From contig NZ_AP022615.1 of assembly GCF_010730745.1 (NCBI RefSeq), positions 2,914,001-2,978,000 of the forward strand: DNA of 64,000 nt, given 5' to 3'. The notes below the pieces were generated by a model. It worked only from the letters and a program-made list of their open reading frames with translations, was not told the DNA's origin and made no database searches. Of this stretch, positions 36,239 to 45,226 are shown in pieces. This DNA comes from Mycobacterium heidelbergense (GTDB lineage: Bacteria > Actinomycetota > Actinomycetes > Mycobacteriales > Mycobacteriaceae). Each line of letters begins with the position of its first letter. The stretch's first letter is position 1. The translations under genes were made by a program, and so were the position numbers.

Positions 36239-36664
36239 GTGCGTAGCCGAATCGCAGCCGCGTTCGTTGCGGCTCTCGCCGCCGTCGCCGTGCTCGGGGC
36301 CTGCACGTCGCGTCCGCCGACCCAGGTGTCCAGCACGGCGTCGGTCACGGTCAACGGCAACGACGCGAACATCCATGTCGTCAAGTGCAGTCAGTTGGAG
36401 TGGTACCGGACGATCGACATCGGCGGCGACTTTGCGGGGGCCACCGTTGTCATCGATCAACGAGCGGAACCGCTCACCACCGAGTCCGTGCGCATCCGGA
36501 ACTTGGGCGGCTTCACCGGCATGTACTCGCAAGGCGACGGCGGCGACGCCGACATGAGCCTGAGCGGCGACAGATTCACCATCACCGGCACCGCCAACGG
36601 CTACAACACCGACAAGCCCGGTGAACCGGTCACCGTCGCCTTCAAGATCGTCGCGACCTGCTGA
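36239..36664 (+). CDS. LpqH-type (19 kDa-like) lipoprotein
   Basis: The product has 141 residues. The signal peptide ends in lipobox VLGAC with the acylated cysteine at 22. The mature region resembles the LpqH family, with VTVNGNDANIHVVKCSQ, RNLGGFTGMYSQGDGG, and a C-terminal ITGTANGYNTDKPGEPV ending in a cysteine. The GTG start at 36239 places a normal signal peptide at the N-terminus. It is likely surface-exposed and divergent from the enoyl-CoA hydratase. Confidence 0.88.
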   Translation: MRSRIAAAFVAALAAVAVLGACTSRPPTQVSSTASVTVNGNDANIHVVKCSQLEWYRTIDIGGDFAGATVVIDQRAEPLTTESVRIRNLGGFTGMYSQGDGGDADMSLSGDRFTITGTANGYNTDKPGEPVTVAFKIVATC

Positions 36665-36717
36665 CGTCCCGCGCCGAGCGCTCGAGCGGGGCCACGCGTT
36701 GCGGTTGGCAACCCCGA

Positions 36718-36732
36718 GAGAATACAATTCTC
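36718..36732. promoter_or_regulatory. Perfect palindrome GAGAAT-ACA-ATTCTC
   Basis: The best example of the 6-3-6 motif, 22 bases before the amidohydrolase start and overlapping the expected promoter. Confidence 0.65.
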
Positions 36733-36754
36733 AGAAATTGCGAAGGAGGATTTC

Positions 36755-37945
36755 ATGGGGCAGTTGTCGCATCGGGTGGACGTCCCGTTCCCACTCTTTG
36801 ACGCGGATAATCATCTCTACGAGCCGCCGGAGGCGCTGACCAAGTTCCTGCCCAAGGAGTACAAGGACTACGTCCAGTACGTGCAGATCAACGGGCGCAC
36901 CAAGATCGCGCTCCGCGGCGTGATCAGCAACTACATTCCCAACCCGACCTTCGAGGTCGTCGCGCGGCCGGGCGCCTGGGAGGAGTACTTCAAGTACGGC
37001 AACCCGGAGGGCAAGAGCAAGCGCGAGCTGTTCGGCGAGCCGATGCGCGCGATCCCGGCGTTCTTCGAGCCCGGCCCGCGCCTGGAGAAGATGAACGAGC
37101 TGGGCCTGGACCGCACCCTGATGTTTCCGACGCTGGCCAGCCTGATCGAGGAGCGGCTGCGCGACGACCCGGTCGCCATCCACGTCCTGATCCATGCGCT
37201 GAACCAGTGGCTCGACGAGGTCTGGGGCTTCAACTACCAGAACCGCATCTTCACCACCCCGGTCATCACCCTGCCGATCGTCGAGAAGGCAATCGAGGAG
37301 CTGGAGTGGGTGGTCAAGCGCGGCGCGCGGTGCATCCTGATCCGCCCGGCGCCGGTCCCCGGATTTCGCGGCCCCCGGTCGTTCGCGCTGCCCGAGTTCG
37401 ACCCGTTCTGGGAGCGGGTCGTCGAGCACGACGTGCTGGTCGGCATGCACTCCAGCGACAGCGGCTATTCCCGGTACACCTCCGAGTGGGACGGCGCCGA
37501 CCAGGAGATGCTGCCGTTCCAAACCAACGCGATGGGCATCCTCAACGAGTGGCGGCCGATCCAGGACGCGGTGGGCTCGTGGGTGATCCACGGCGCGCTC
37601 TACCGCCACCCCAAGCTGAAGGTCGCGATCGTCGAGGCCGGATCGAAATGGATGACCCCGCTGCTGGACGGCCTGGCCGAGGTCTTCCGGAAGGCGCCGG
37701 AAGCGTTCCCGAGCGACCCGGTCGAGATGGTCAAGAACCGGGTCTATGTCAGCCCGTTCTTCGAGGAGGGCATCGACGATCTGATCAACCTCGTCGGTGT
37801 GGACCAGGTGCTGTACGGCTCGGATTGGCCGCACCCCGAAGGGCTGGCGGAGCCGACCTACTACATCAACGCGCTGTCGCACCTGCCCGTCGACGACCAG
37901 GCAAAGATCATGGGCGGCAACCTCGGTCGGCTCGTCACCGTGTGA
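36755..37945 (+). CDS. Amidohydrolase-family (TIM-barrel metal-dependent) hydrolase
   Basis: The product has 396 residues. It has the N-terminal metal motif FDADNHLYE (D16, D18, H20), a central VGMHSSDSG segment and C-terminal YGSDWPHPEG, as in the amidohydrolase_2 family that includes decarboxylases and ring-cleavage enzymes. AAGGAGG precedes the ATG. Its stop is overlapped by the acyl-CoA ligase gene. The reaction cannot be told from sequence; CoA-pathway neighbours suggest a catabolic hydrolase. Confidence 0.88.
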   Translation: MGQLSHRVDVPFPLFDADNHLYEPPEALTKFLPKEYKDYVQYVQINGRTKIALRGVISNYIPNPTFEVVARPGAWEEYFKYGNPEGKSKRELFGEPMRAIPAFFEPGPRLEKMNELGLDRTLMFPTLASLIEERLRDDPVAIHVLIHALNQWLDEVWGFNYQNRIFTTPVITLPIVEKAIEELEWVVKRGARCILIRPAPVPGFRGPRSFALPEFDPFWERVVEHDVLVGMHSSDSGYSRYTSEWDGADQEMLPFQTNAMGILNEWRPIQDAVGSWVIHGALYRHPKLKVAIVEAGSKWMTPLLDGLAEVFRKAPEAFPSDPVEMVKNRVYVSPFFEEGIDDLINLVGVDQVLYGSDWPHPEGLAEPTYYINALSHLPVDDQAKIMGGNLGRLVTV

Positions 37946-39396
37946 CAGACCGGACGAACTGGCAGACCATCCCCGAGATGGTCTTGAGCGCGGCGGACCG
38001 CTTCGGCGACGCCGAAGCGGTCGTCGACGGTCCGCTGCGCCTCACATTTGCCGACGTTGTCGAGCGGATACGCTGCGCCGCAGGAGCATTCGCGGACCTC
38101 GGGATCGACAAGGGCGAACGGGTCGCCATCTGGGCGCCCAACTCCGCGGAGTGGATCATCGCGGCGTTCGGCCTGCTGACCGCGGGCGGCGTGCTGGTGC
38201 CGGTGAACACCCGGTTCAAGACGGAGGAGGCGGGCGACATCATCGCGCGCAGCGGGGCGAAGGCCGTCCTGGTGCAGAATGGATTCCTGGGCCGGGATTA
38301 CACTCTGTCCTCTTTGAAGCCCTCCGGGCTTCCACCGGTCATCGATCTGAAATCCGACTTCCTCTGCGGCGGTTCCCCGTTCGAGCGGCCGGCGAGCGGC
38401 ACCGACATCGCGGACATCATCTTCACCTCGGGCACGACCGGCCGCCCCAAGGGCGCGATGATGAATCACCGCCAAACGCTGCGTGCGTACGAGGAGTGGG
38501 CGACGCTCGCGGACCTGCGCGAGGGCGACCGCTATCTGATGATCAACCCGTACTTCCACACGTTCGGCTTGAAGGCGGGCCTCGTCGCGTGCTTCCTGCG
38601 CGGCGCGACGATGCTGCCGGTCGCGGTTTTCGATCTCGACACGGTGGTGGATCTCGTTGAACGCGAACGCATCACGATGCTACCCGGTCCGCCGACGCTG
38701 TACCATTCGTTGCTGACGGTTGGTGACGGGGCCAAGCTGTCGACGTTGCGGGCGGGCGTGACCGGCGCCGCGGACATCCCCGTCGAACTGGTCCGTCGCA
38801 TCCACGGTGAGCTGCCGTTCCGGACGTTGATGACCGGTTACGGGCTCACCGAGGCCGGCAACGTCACCTTGTCCCGGCCCGGTGATTCCTTCGAGGATGT
38901 GGCCACCACCGCGGGCCTGCCGTGCGAGGGGGTTGAGGTGCGCATCGCCGGCGACGGCGAGATCCTGGTGCGCGGGTACAACGTCATGCAGGGCTATCTC
39001 GACGATCCCGCCGCCACCGCGGAGGCGATCGACGCCGACGGCTGGCTGCACACCGGCGATCTCGGCAACCTGGACGACGCGGGCCGGCTGCGTGTCGCCG
39101 GCCGCAAGAAGGACATGTTCATCGTGGGCGGATTCAACGCCTACCCGGCCGAGATCGAGGGCTTCCTGCTCAACCACCCGGCCGTCGCGCAGGCGGCCGT
39201 CATCGGTGTCCCCGACGAGCGGCTCGGACAGGTGGGCAAGGCGTTCGTTGTCCGCAAAGGTGCCGTCAGCGCCGAAGAATTGATCGGTTGGTGCCGCGAA
39301 CGCATGGCGGGGTTCAAGGTGCCGCGGTCGGTGCGGTTTCTCGAGGCGCTGCCCCTCAACGCCACCGGCAAGGTGGTCAAAGACCTGCTTCGGTAG
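37942..39396 (+). CDS. Fatty-acid-CoA ligase family protein
   Basis: The product has 484 residues in the acyl-adenylate-forming family. The ATP-binding loop FTSGTTGRPK is at 161-170, the MTGYGLTEAG motif and the hinge region GDLGNLDDAGRLRVAGRKKDM follow, and the catalytic lysine is K477 in NATGK. The start GTG at 37942 overlaps the amidohydrolase stop; the frame is open far upstream but only as a shadow of that gene. It activates a carboxylic acid to its CoA ester. Confidence 0.93.
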   Translation: MTDRTNWQTIPEMVLSAADRFGDAEAVVDGPLRLTFADVVERIRCAAGAFADLGIDKGERVAIWAPNSAEWIIAAFGLLTAGGVLVPVNTRFKTEEAGDIIARSGAKAVLVQNGFLGRDYTLSSLKPSGLPPVIDLKSDFLCGGSPFERPASGTDIADIIFTSGTTGRPKGAMMNHRQTLRAYEEWATLADLREGDRYLMINPYFHTFGLKAGLVACFLRGATMLPVAVFDLDTVVDLVERERITMLPGPPTLYHSLLTVGDGAKLSTLRAGVTGAADIPVELVRRIHGELPFRTLMTGYGLTEAGNVTLSRPGDSFEDVATTAGLPCEGVEVRIAGDGEILVRGYNVMQGYLDDPAATAEAIDADGWLHTGDLGNLDDAGRLRVAGRKKDMFIVGGFNAYPAEIEGFLLNHPAVAQAAVIGVPDERLGQVGKAFVVRKGAVSAEELIGWCRERMAGFKVPRSVRFLEALPLNATGKVVKDLLR

Positions 39397-39425
39397 ACGG
39401 CAGACCATCCTCATATGCCGGATAA

Positions 39426-39440
39426 GAGAACCCTATTTCC
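39426..39440. promoter_or_regulatory. Palindrome GAGAAC-CCT-ATTTCC
   Basis: A 6-3-6 motif variant 30 bases after the ligase gene and about 290 bases before the second Mce-associated pair. Confidence 0.35.
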
Positions 39441-39727
39441 ACAGCTTGTTAGGCATTTGTCGAGTGGCGTCCGGGACGGCATCGGCGGGAGTGGCGGGAG
39501 AAGGTGATAACGTGGCTCTCCTGGTCGTCGGGACGTTGGCGGCGGAAAAATATCGGCGCAGATGCTCGCGCGTTAACGCGTCTGCCGAGTAGGGTTGCCG
39601 AACGGCGACGCCCACGCCGGGATACCGTCGCCTGCCGTCCGTGGCCGGAAGCAAACTTGCCACCGACGGGCAAGCGGCAGAGGAGTTTGGCATTGAGTCA
39701 CGAGCGGCCTCGTTCCCGGGCTGGTGA
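39441..39727. other. Upstream region of the second Mce-associated pair
   Basis: About 290 bases without a supported gene. ORFs on either strand are short and lack ribosome sites. Apart from the palindrome at 39426 nothing definite is seen. Confidence 0.5.
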
Positions 39728-40612
39728 ATGGTGAATGGCGGCGCCCGCCAAAATGCCACTGACACGAAATCGGTTCCGGTGAACGAGGACGAAATCCCAA
39801 GCACCGCCGCCGAAATCCGGGCAATGGCCGAACAGGCCGAGGCGGAGGCCACGGAGGCGGAGGCCCTTGCCGCCGCCGCCCGTGCCCGCGCCCGCGCCAT
39901 TCAATTGCGACGCCAGGCCGAGCTCGTCGAAGCCAAAAACCAAGCAGCCGCGGCGGACTCCGCTCAGACCGAGGTACAGGGCGCCCACGAGAGCGAGTCG
40001 GAAGAAACCCAGTCCGCGGTCGAGCCGGAAAGCGTCGAGACCGAAGAGGGGCCGGCCGAAGCCGATGCCTCGTCGGTCGACGCGGAGAAACCTGCACGAC
40101 GCCGGTCCCGACTTTCCAGGCTTCGCCGTCCCAAATGGTCCACCGTCGCTGCGTCCATAGCCATCGTTATTATTGTCGCCGCGCTGGCGGGCAGCGGCTA
40201 CATGATCAAGGAGCATCGCGATGCGGTCCGGCAGCGGCAGCGCGCGGCCGAGTTCACCGCGGCGGCACGCCAGGGCGTCGTGACGTTGACATCGCTGGAC
40301 TTCAACAACGCCAAGCAAGGCGTGCAGCGCATCCTCGAGAACTCCACCGGCTCGTTCAAGGACGACTTCCTCAAGATGGCCGACGATTTCACCAAGGTGG
40401 TGGAGCAGTCGAAGGTGGTCTCGCAAGGCACCGTTCAGGCCGCCGCTGTTGACACGATGACGGCCGATTCGGCTGTGGTGCTGGTGGCCTCCACGTCGGA
40501 GGTGACCAATGCGGCCGGCGCCAAACAGGATCCACGTAACTACCGGCTGATCGTGACGGTCACCCGCGACGGTGGTCAGCTCAAGATATCGAAAGTCGAG
40601 TTCGTGCCGTGA
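39728..40612 (+). CDS. Mce-associated membrane protein (long partner, pair 2)
   Basis: The product has 294 residues: an Ala/Glu/Arg-rich coiled-coil-like segment (25-75), an acidic spacer (80-120), one membrane segment (138-160) and a C-terminal domain ending GQLKISKVEFVP. It is paralogous to the gene at 27581 with a longer acidic linker. It overlaps the short partner by four bases. Confidence 0.82.
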   Translation: MVNGGARQNATDTKSVPVNEDEIPSTAAEIRAMAEQAEAEATEAEALAAAARARARAIQLRRQAELVEAKNQAAAADSAQTEVQGAHESESEETQSAVEPESVETEEGPAEADASSVDAEKPARRRSRLSRLRRPKWSTVAASIAIVIIVAALAGSGYMIKEHRDAVRQRQRAAEFTAAARQGVVTLTSLDFNNAKQGVQRILENSTGSFKDDFLKMADDFTKVVEQSKVVSQGTVQAAAVDTMTADSAVVLVASTSEVTNAAGAKQDPRNYRLIVTVTRDGGQLKISKVEFVP

Positions 40613-41232
40613 CCGCAGACGAAACGTCGGTGCCAGAGACGGCCGACCCCGAGGAAACGGCGGATGCCGGCCCCACGAACGATTCCGACGGCGGTGCTGC
40701 GCCGCCCGGTCGGTTGAAGCGCTCCTTCGCCGCGCTGAAGAAACGGTCGTCCGGCAAGATCCTTCCCGCCCTGTTGGCGTTGTCGGTAGCGGCCTCGTTG
40801 GCGCTGCTGGGTGCGCTGTTCTATTTCTTGTACCTGCCGGATCGGAACACCGACGCCGCGGCCGCAAAGGCGGCGATTTCGGCCGCCAGCGAGGGAACCG
40901 TGGCGGTCCTGTCGTATTCTCCCGACACCCTCGACCACGACTTCTCTTCCGCGAAATCACATTTGACCGGTGACTTCCTGTCCTACTACGACCAATTCAC
41001 CCAGCAGATCGTCGCCCCGGCCGCCAAACAGAAGTCGGTGAAGACCGCCGCGGTGGTGCTTCGCGCCGCCCTGTCGGACTTGCGCCCGGATTCGGCCGAC
41101 GTGCTGCTGTTCGTCAACCAAAGCACGCAGAGCAAGGACCGGCCGGAACCGACGTTCACCTCCAGCAGCGTATCGGTCAAGCTCACGAAAGCTCATGGGA
41201 AGTGGCTCATTTCGTCGTTCAATCCGGTGTAG
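40609..41232 (+). CDS. Mce-associated membrane protein (short partner, pair 2)
   Basis: The product has 207 residues with an acidic N-terminus, one membrane segment (about 53-75) and an extracytoplasmic domain ending LTKAHGKWLISSFNPV. It is paralogous to the gene at 27024, with the shared segment EGTVAVLSYSPDTLDHDF. GTG start overlapping the long partner. Confidence 0.82.
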   Translation: MTADETSVPETADPEETADAGPTNDSDGGAAPPGRLKRSFAALKKRSSGKILPALLALSVAASLALLGALFYFLYLPDRNTDAAAAKAAISAASEGTVAVLSYSPDTLDHDFSSAKSHLTGDFLSYYDQFTQQIVAPAAKQKSVKTAAVVLRAALSDLRPDSADVLLFVNQSTQSKDRPEPTFTSSSVSVKLTKAHGKWLISSFNPV

Positions 41233-41239
41233 GCCTGCG

Positions 41240-41866
41240 GTGACGACGAACGAGATACATTCGATGGTGATCGCATCGGACTACCGCGTCCCGGATCCGA
41301 CCCGGGTGTGGCCGCTGCTCGAGCGCAACAAGGCGGCACTCGCCGACATCGGCGCACACCATGTCTTGGTGTACACGTCCGCCCACGACTACGGCCGCGT
41401 GCTGGTGATGATCGGCGTGCACAGCCGTGAGCCCATCGTGGAACTGCTGCGCTCGCGGGTGTTCTTCGACTGGTTCGATGCCGCCGGCGTCGAAGACATC
41501 CCCGCCGTCTTTGCCGGCGAGATTATCGAGAGGTTCGTTCCGGCGCCATCGCCGACACCGGGCGCGCCCGGTGTCGTGGTGGCCGCGATCGCGTCCGTCG
41601 ACGACGTGTCGATACTGGCCGCGGGGGTCCGCTCGGCGATGGACAGGTTCACCGCGGCCGGCATCCGAAAGACCTGGGTCTTCCAGGCTTTCGACGATGA
41701 GCACGAGGTTTTGATCTTGCAGGAGTTTCCCGACGAGGGGGGCGCGCGGGAGTGGATTGACCATCCCGACGCCGCGGCCCAATGGATGTCGGGCGTGGGC
41801 GTCGGCGCCTATCCGCCGCTGTTCGTCGGCCGGTTGTTCGACATGATGCGCATCCAGGCGGACTGA
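41240..41866 (+). CDS. Conserved hypothetical protein
   Basis: The product has 208 residues. I do not recognise the family. It appears to be two similar halves of about 90 residues, each with the pattern of an alpha+beta dimeric-barrel protein (HHVLVYTSAHDYGRVLVMIGVHSREP and IRKTWVFQAFDDEHEVLILQEF). No membrane segment. GTG start eight bases after the previous stop, so it is probably cotranscribed with the Mce-associated pair; ATG at 41264 is an alternative. Confidence 0.65.
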   Translation: MTTNEIHSMVIASDYRVPDPTRVWPLLERNKAALADIGAHHVLVYTSAHDYGRVLVMIGVHSREPIVELLRSRVFFDWFDAAGVEDIPAVFAGEIIERFVPAPSPTPGAPGVVVAAIASVDDVSILAAGVRSAMDRFTAAGIRKTWVFQAFDDEHEVLILQEFPDEGGAREWIDHPDAAAQWMSGVGVGAYPPLFVGRLFDMMRIQAD

Positions 41867-41890
41867 CCCGGACCGAACGGGGCGGTCGGT

Positions 41891-43573
41891 CTAGCCCTCC
41901 TCGCGGCGCCGGCCGCCGTCCGGCGACATGGGCCCAACGAGTTGACCGAGCAGGTGAGGGATGTCGAGCCGCGGCAAGACCACCTCGACGAACACCATGC
42001 GGTCCTGGTGCTCCGCGGCCGCGGTGAATGCGTCGTCGAGTTCGCCGTAGGTCCGGGCGCGGAACGCCAGATGGTGGGCCACGCCGAGCGCGTTGGGGAT
42101 GTCGGTCCACTTCCAGCTCACAATGTCGTTGTAGGGGGCCGTCTTTCCGTGGATCGCCCGCTCGACGGTGTAGCCGTCGTTGTTGACCACCACGATCACC
42201 GGGGACAGTCCCTCGCGGGAGAAGGTGCCAAGCTCCTGGACGGTCAGTTGGGCGGCCCCGTCGCCGATCAGTAACACCGTCCTGCGGTCGGGATGCGCGA
42301 CCGCGGCCCCGACCGCCGCGGGCAGGGTGTAACCGATTGAGCCCCATAGTGGTTGGCCGATGAAGGTGACTCCGTGCGGCAGCCGGTGATCCGCCATGCC
42401 GTAGAAGGACGTCCCCTGATCGGCGAGGACCACGTTTCCCGGTGTGAGGGCCGCGCAAAGCCGGTCCCACAGCATCTGCTGGGTGAGGGGTTGATCGGGC
42501 GGCGGGGCTGGCGGCAGGGGTCGGGCGGGTGGCAACTCGACGGGTGGGGAGGTGATCCCGCGCCGGGCCAGGATCGCGGCCAGCGCCTCGAGCGCGGCGT
42601 CCATTTCCAGGGGCGCGAAGACCTCGCCGGCCACGCTGCTTTGGTACTGCCCGACGTCGATGGTCCGGGCCGGGTCGATCCGCTGGCTGAAGAAGCCGCT
42701 GACCATGTCGGTGAACACCACCCCGGCCGTCACCAGCACCGGCGCCTCCTCGATCGCCGTGCGCACCCGTTTGGCGCTGGCCGCACCCGCGTAGATCCCC
42801 AGGAAGTTGGGCGAGCTCTCATCGAGCAGGCTCTTTCCCCACATCAATGTGGCGTGCGGCACCACGTCCGCCGCCAGCAAGGCCTCGAGTTCTTTGACCG
42901 CTTGCAGGCGGTGGACCAGCAAGTCGGCGAGCACGGTCAACTGGTGATCGCCGATGAGTTCGGCGGCGGCCTCGACGAACAGCGACAGCGCGCGGGGACT
43001 GGTGCCCCCGGCGTAGCGCGGCAACGGAACCGCCGGCGGCTCGGTGGGGAAACGCGCCACATCGGTGGACAGCAAGATGTATCCGGGCCGCTTCTGCTCG
43101 CGCACCTCCGACAGCACCCGGTCGATCTCCCTGCACGCCGTCGCGGGCATGAGATTGGCTTGTGCACAAGTGATTTCGCGGCTGATCCGGAAGAAGTGCT
43201 CAAAGTCGCCGTCGCCGAGCGAATGGTGCAGCGCGCGCCTGGTGCCCTGCGCGTCTTTGGACGGGCCGCCGACGATGTGCACGACGGGCACGTGCTCGGC
43301 ATAGCTCCCCGCGATCGCATTGGCCGCCGAGAGTTCACCGACGCCGAACGTCGTTACCACGGCGGACATTCCGCGCAACCGACCGTACCCGTCGGCGGCG
43401 TAACCGGCGTTGAGCTCGTTGGCGCTGCCCACCCAGCGGATGGTGGGGTGGGCGACGATGTGGTCCAAGAACGCCAGGTTGTAGTCGCCGGGAACGCCGA
43501 AGATCTCGGAGACACCGAGTTCGGCGAGGCGGTCCAGCAGGTAGTCACCGACGGTGTAGACGGGATCAGTCAC
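41891..43573 (-). CDS. kdc: Alpha-keto-acid decarboxylase (ThDP-dependent)
   Basis: The product has 560 residues and is closely similar to M. tuberculosis Rv0853c as I recall it. The N-terminal DPVYTVGDYLLDRLAELGV and NELNAGYAADGYGR segment has the ThDP-activating glutamate, and the C-terminal half has GDGAAQLTVQELG with NNDGYT, the diphosphate/Mg-binding motif. The GTG start at 43573 is chosen since upstream residues to 43825 are antisense to the next gene. It decarboxylates branched-chain or aromatic 2-keto acids to aldehydes. Confidence 0.93.
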   Translation of the reverse strand: MTDPVYTVGDYLLDRLAELGVSEIFGVPGDYNLAFLDHIVAHPTIRWVGSANELNAGYAADGYGRLRGMSAVVTTFGVGELSAANAIAGSYAEHVPVVHIVGGPSKDAQGTRRALHHSLGDGDFEHFFRISREITCAQANLMPATACREIDRVLSEVREQKRPGYILLSTDVARFPTEPPAVPLPRYAGGTSPRALSLFVEAAAELIGDHQLTVLADLLVHRLQAVKELEALLAADVVPHATLMWGKSLLDESSPNFLGIYAGAASAKRVRTAIEEAPVLVTAGVVFTDMVSGFFSQRIDPARTIDVGQYQSSVAGEVFAPLEMDAALEALAAILARRGITSPPVELPPARPLPPAPPPDQPLTQQMLWDRLCAALTPGNVVLADQGTSFYGMADHRLPHGVTFIGQPLWGSIGYTLPAAVGAAVAHPDRRTVLLIGDGAAQLTVQELGTFSREGLSPVIVVVNNDGYTVERAIHGKTAPYNDIVSWKWTDIPNALGVAHHLAFRARTYGELDDAFTAAAEHQDRMVFVEVVLPRLDIPHLLGQLVGPMSPDGGRRREEG

Positions 43574-43640
43574 AAACACGACGGTACGCCCGCGTCGAAA
43601 CCGTTCCGGCGGACATGCCATTTCGCCTATTGTGCGGGCC

Positions 43641-44084
43641 ATGGCAATCAAAGAGTCCCGCGACATCGTCATCGAAGCCAGTGCCGAGGAGATCCTGGAC
43701 GTCATCGCCGATTTCGAAGCGATGCCCGAATGGTCGGACCCCCACCAGAGCGCCGAGGTCCTCGAGACCGGAGACGACGGGCGGCCCACCAAAGTCAAGA
43801 TGAAGGTCAGGACGGCGGGCATCACCGACGAACAGGTGGTGGCCTACACCTGGAGCGGCAACGACGTCAGCTGGACGCTGGTCAGCTCCGGCCAGCAGCG
43901 CTCGCAGGACGGCAAGTACACCCTGGTCCCCCAAGGCGAGTCCACTCTGGTCAAGATGGAGATCAGCGTCGACCCGAACGTTCCGCTGCCCGGCTTCGTG
44001 CTCAAGCGCGCCGTCAAGGGGACGATCGATTCGGCGACCAAGGCGCTGCGCGAGCGGGTGCTTCAGGTAAAGAAAGGCAACTGA
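43641..44084 (+). CDS. SRPBCC-family (polyketide cyclase-like) protein
   Basis: The product has 147 residues and the START/SRPBCC lipid-binding fold pattern: KESRDIVIEASAEEILDVIADFEAMPEWSD at the N-terminus, a WTLVSSGQQRSQDGKYTL strand region and a long C-terminal helix. It corresponds in position to Rv0854. The start at 43641 gives the usual MAIK beginning. It is divergent from kdc and directly before far. Confidence 0.88.
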   Translation: MAIKESRDIVIEASAEEILDVIADFEAMPEWSDPHQSAEVLETGDDGRPTKVKMKVRTAGITDEQVVAYTWSGNDVSWTLVSSGQQRSQDGKYTLVPQGESTLVKMEISVDPNVPLPGFVLKRAVKGTIDSATKALRERVLQVKKGN

Positions 44085-44088
44085 TACG

Positions 44089-45168
44089 GTGACCGGCGCG
44101 GGACCCCTGGCCGGGGTGCGGGTGATCGAGCTCGGCGGCATCGGACCGGGGCCGCACACGGGGATGGTGCTCGCCGACCTGGGCGCCGATGTGGTGCGGG
44201 TGCGGCGCCCCGGCGGCCTCACCATGCCGCCCGAGGACCGCGACTTGCTGCACCGCGGGAAGCGGATCGTCGACCTGGATGTCAAGACGCAGCCGGAGGC
44301 GCTGCTGGGGTTGGCCGCCAAGGCCGACGTACTGCTGGACTGTTTCCGGCCCGGCACCTGCGAGCGACTCGGCATCGGCCCCGACGACTGCGCGGCGGTC
44401 AACCCCCGGCTGATCTTCGCGCGCATCACCGGCTGGGGGCAGGACGGACCGCTGGCCCCGACGGCGGGCCACGACATCAACTATCTGTCGCAGACCGGTG
44501 CGCTGTCGGCGTTGGGCTACCGGGATCGGCCGCCGCTGCCACCACTGAACCTGGTCGCCGACTTCGGCGGCGGTTCGATGCTGGCGCTGCTGGGCATCGC
44601 GGTCGCGCTGTACGAGCGGGAACGGTCGGGCAAGGGTCAGGTCGTCGACGCCGCGATGATCGACGGGGTCAGCGTGCTCGCCCAGATGATGTGGACCATG
44701 AAGTCGACCGGTGCTCTGCGTGACCAGCGCGAATCGTTCCTGCTCGACGGCGGCGCCCCGTTTTACCGTTGCTATGAGACCTCCGATGGCAAGTACCTGG
44801 CCGTCGGCGCCATCGAGCCGCAATTCTTCGCGGCGTTGCTGACCGGGCTCGGCCTGACGCCCGACGAGGTGCCCGGCCAGCTGGACGTCGGTTCCTACCC
44901 ACGGATGTACGACGTCTTCGCCGAACGGTTCGCCAGCAGGACCCGCGACGAGTGGGCGGAAACCTTCGCCGGCACCGATGCCTGCGTCACCCCGGTGCTG
45001 ACCTGGAGTGAAGCCGCGACCAACGATCATCTGCAGGCGCGGGCAACGGTCATCACCGCCCATGGCGTCGAACAGGCCGCTCCGGCACCGCGTTTCTCCC
45101 GAACGCCGGCCGGGCCGGTTGGGCCGCCGCCGGCGGCAACGACACAGCTTGACGAAATCGGCTGGTAA
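44089..45168 (+). CDS. far: Alpha-methylacyl-CoA racemase family protein
   Basis: The product has 359 residues in CoA-transferase family III, racemase branch. The catalytic residues expected from M. tuberculosis MCR are at H128 (GHD), D158 (NLVADFGG) and E243 (IEPQF). It would interconvert 2R and 2S methyl-branched acyl-CoA, needed before beta-oxidation. It occupies the place of Rv0855 (far). GTG start four bases after the SRPBCC stop. Confidence 0.92.
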   Translation: MTGAGPLAGVRVIELGGIGPGPHTGMVLADLGADVVRVRRPGGLTMPPEDRDLLHRGKRIVDLDVKTQPEALLGLAAKADVLLDCFRPGTCERLGIGPDDCAAVNPRLIFARITGWGQDGPLAPTAGHDINYLSQTGALSALGYRDRPPLPPLNLVADFGGGSMLALLGIAVALYERERSGKGQVVDAAMIDGVSVLAQMMWTMKSTGALRDQRESFLLDGGAPFYRCYETSDGKYLAVGAIEPQFFAALLTGLGLTPDEVPGQLDVGSYPRMYDVFAERFASRTRDEWAETFAGTDACVTPVLTWSEAATNDHLQARATVITAHGVEQAAPAPRFSRTPAGPVGPPPAATTQLDEIGW

Positions 45169-45226
45169 TCAAGGAATTACGGCGAACCGCACCCGCGAAG
45201 GGCGCGGCGTTGCTACCTTGTTCTTA

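Noticed and set aside
37207..37941. A 245-codon N-terminal extension of the acyl-CoA ligase
   Set aside because: It is an alternative-frame reading of the amidohydrolase gene; the GTG at 37942 gives the normal family start.
41649..42470. Minus-strand ORF of 273 codons
   Set aside because: Arginine/proline-rich shadow of kdc and the neighbouring hypothetical gene in another frame.
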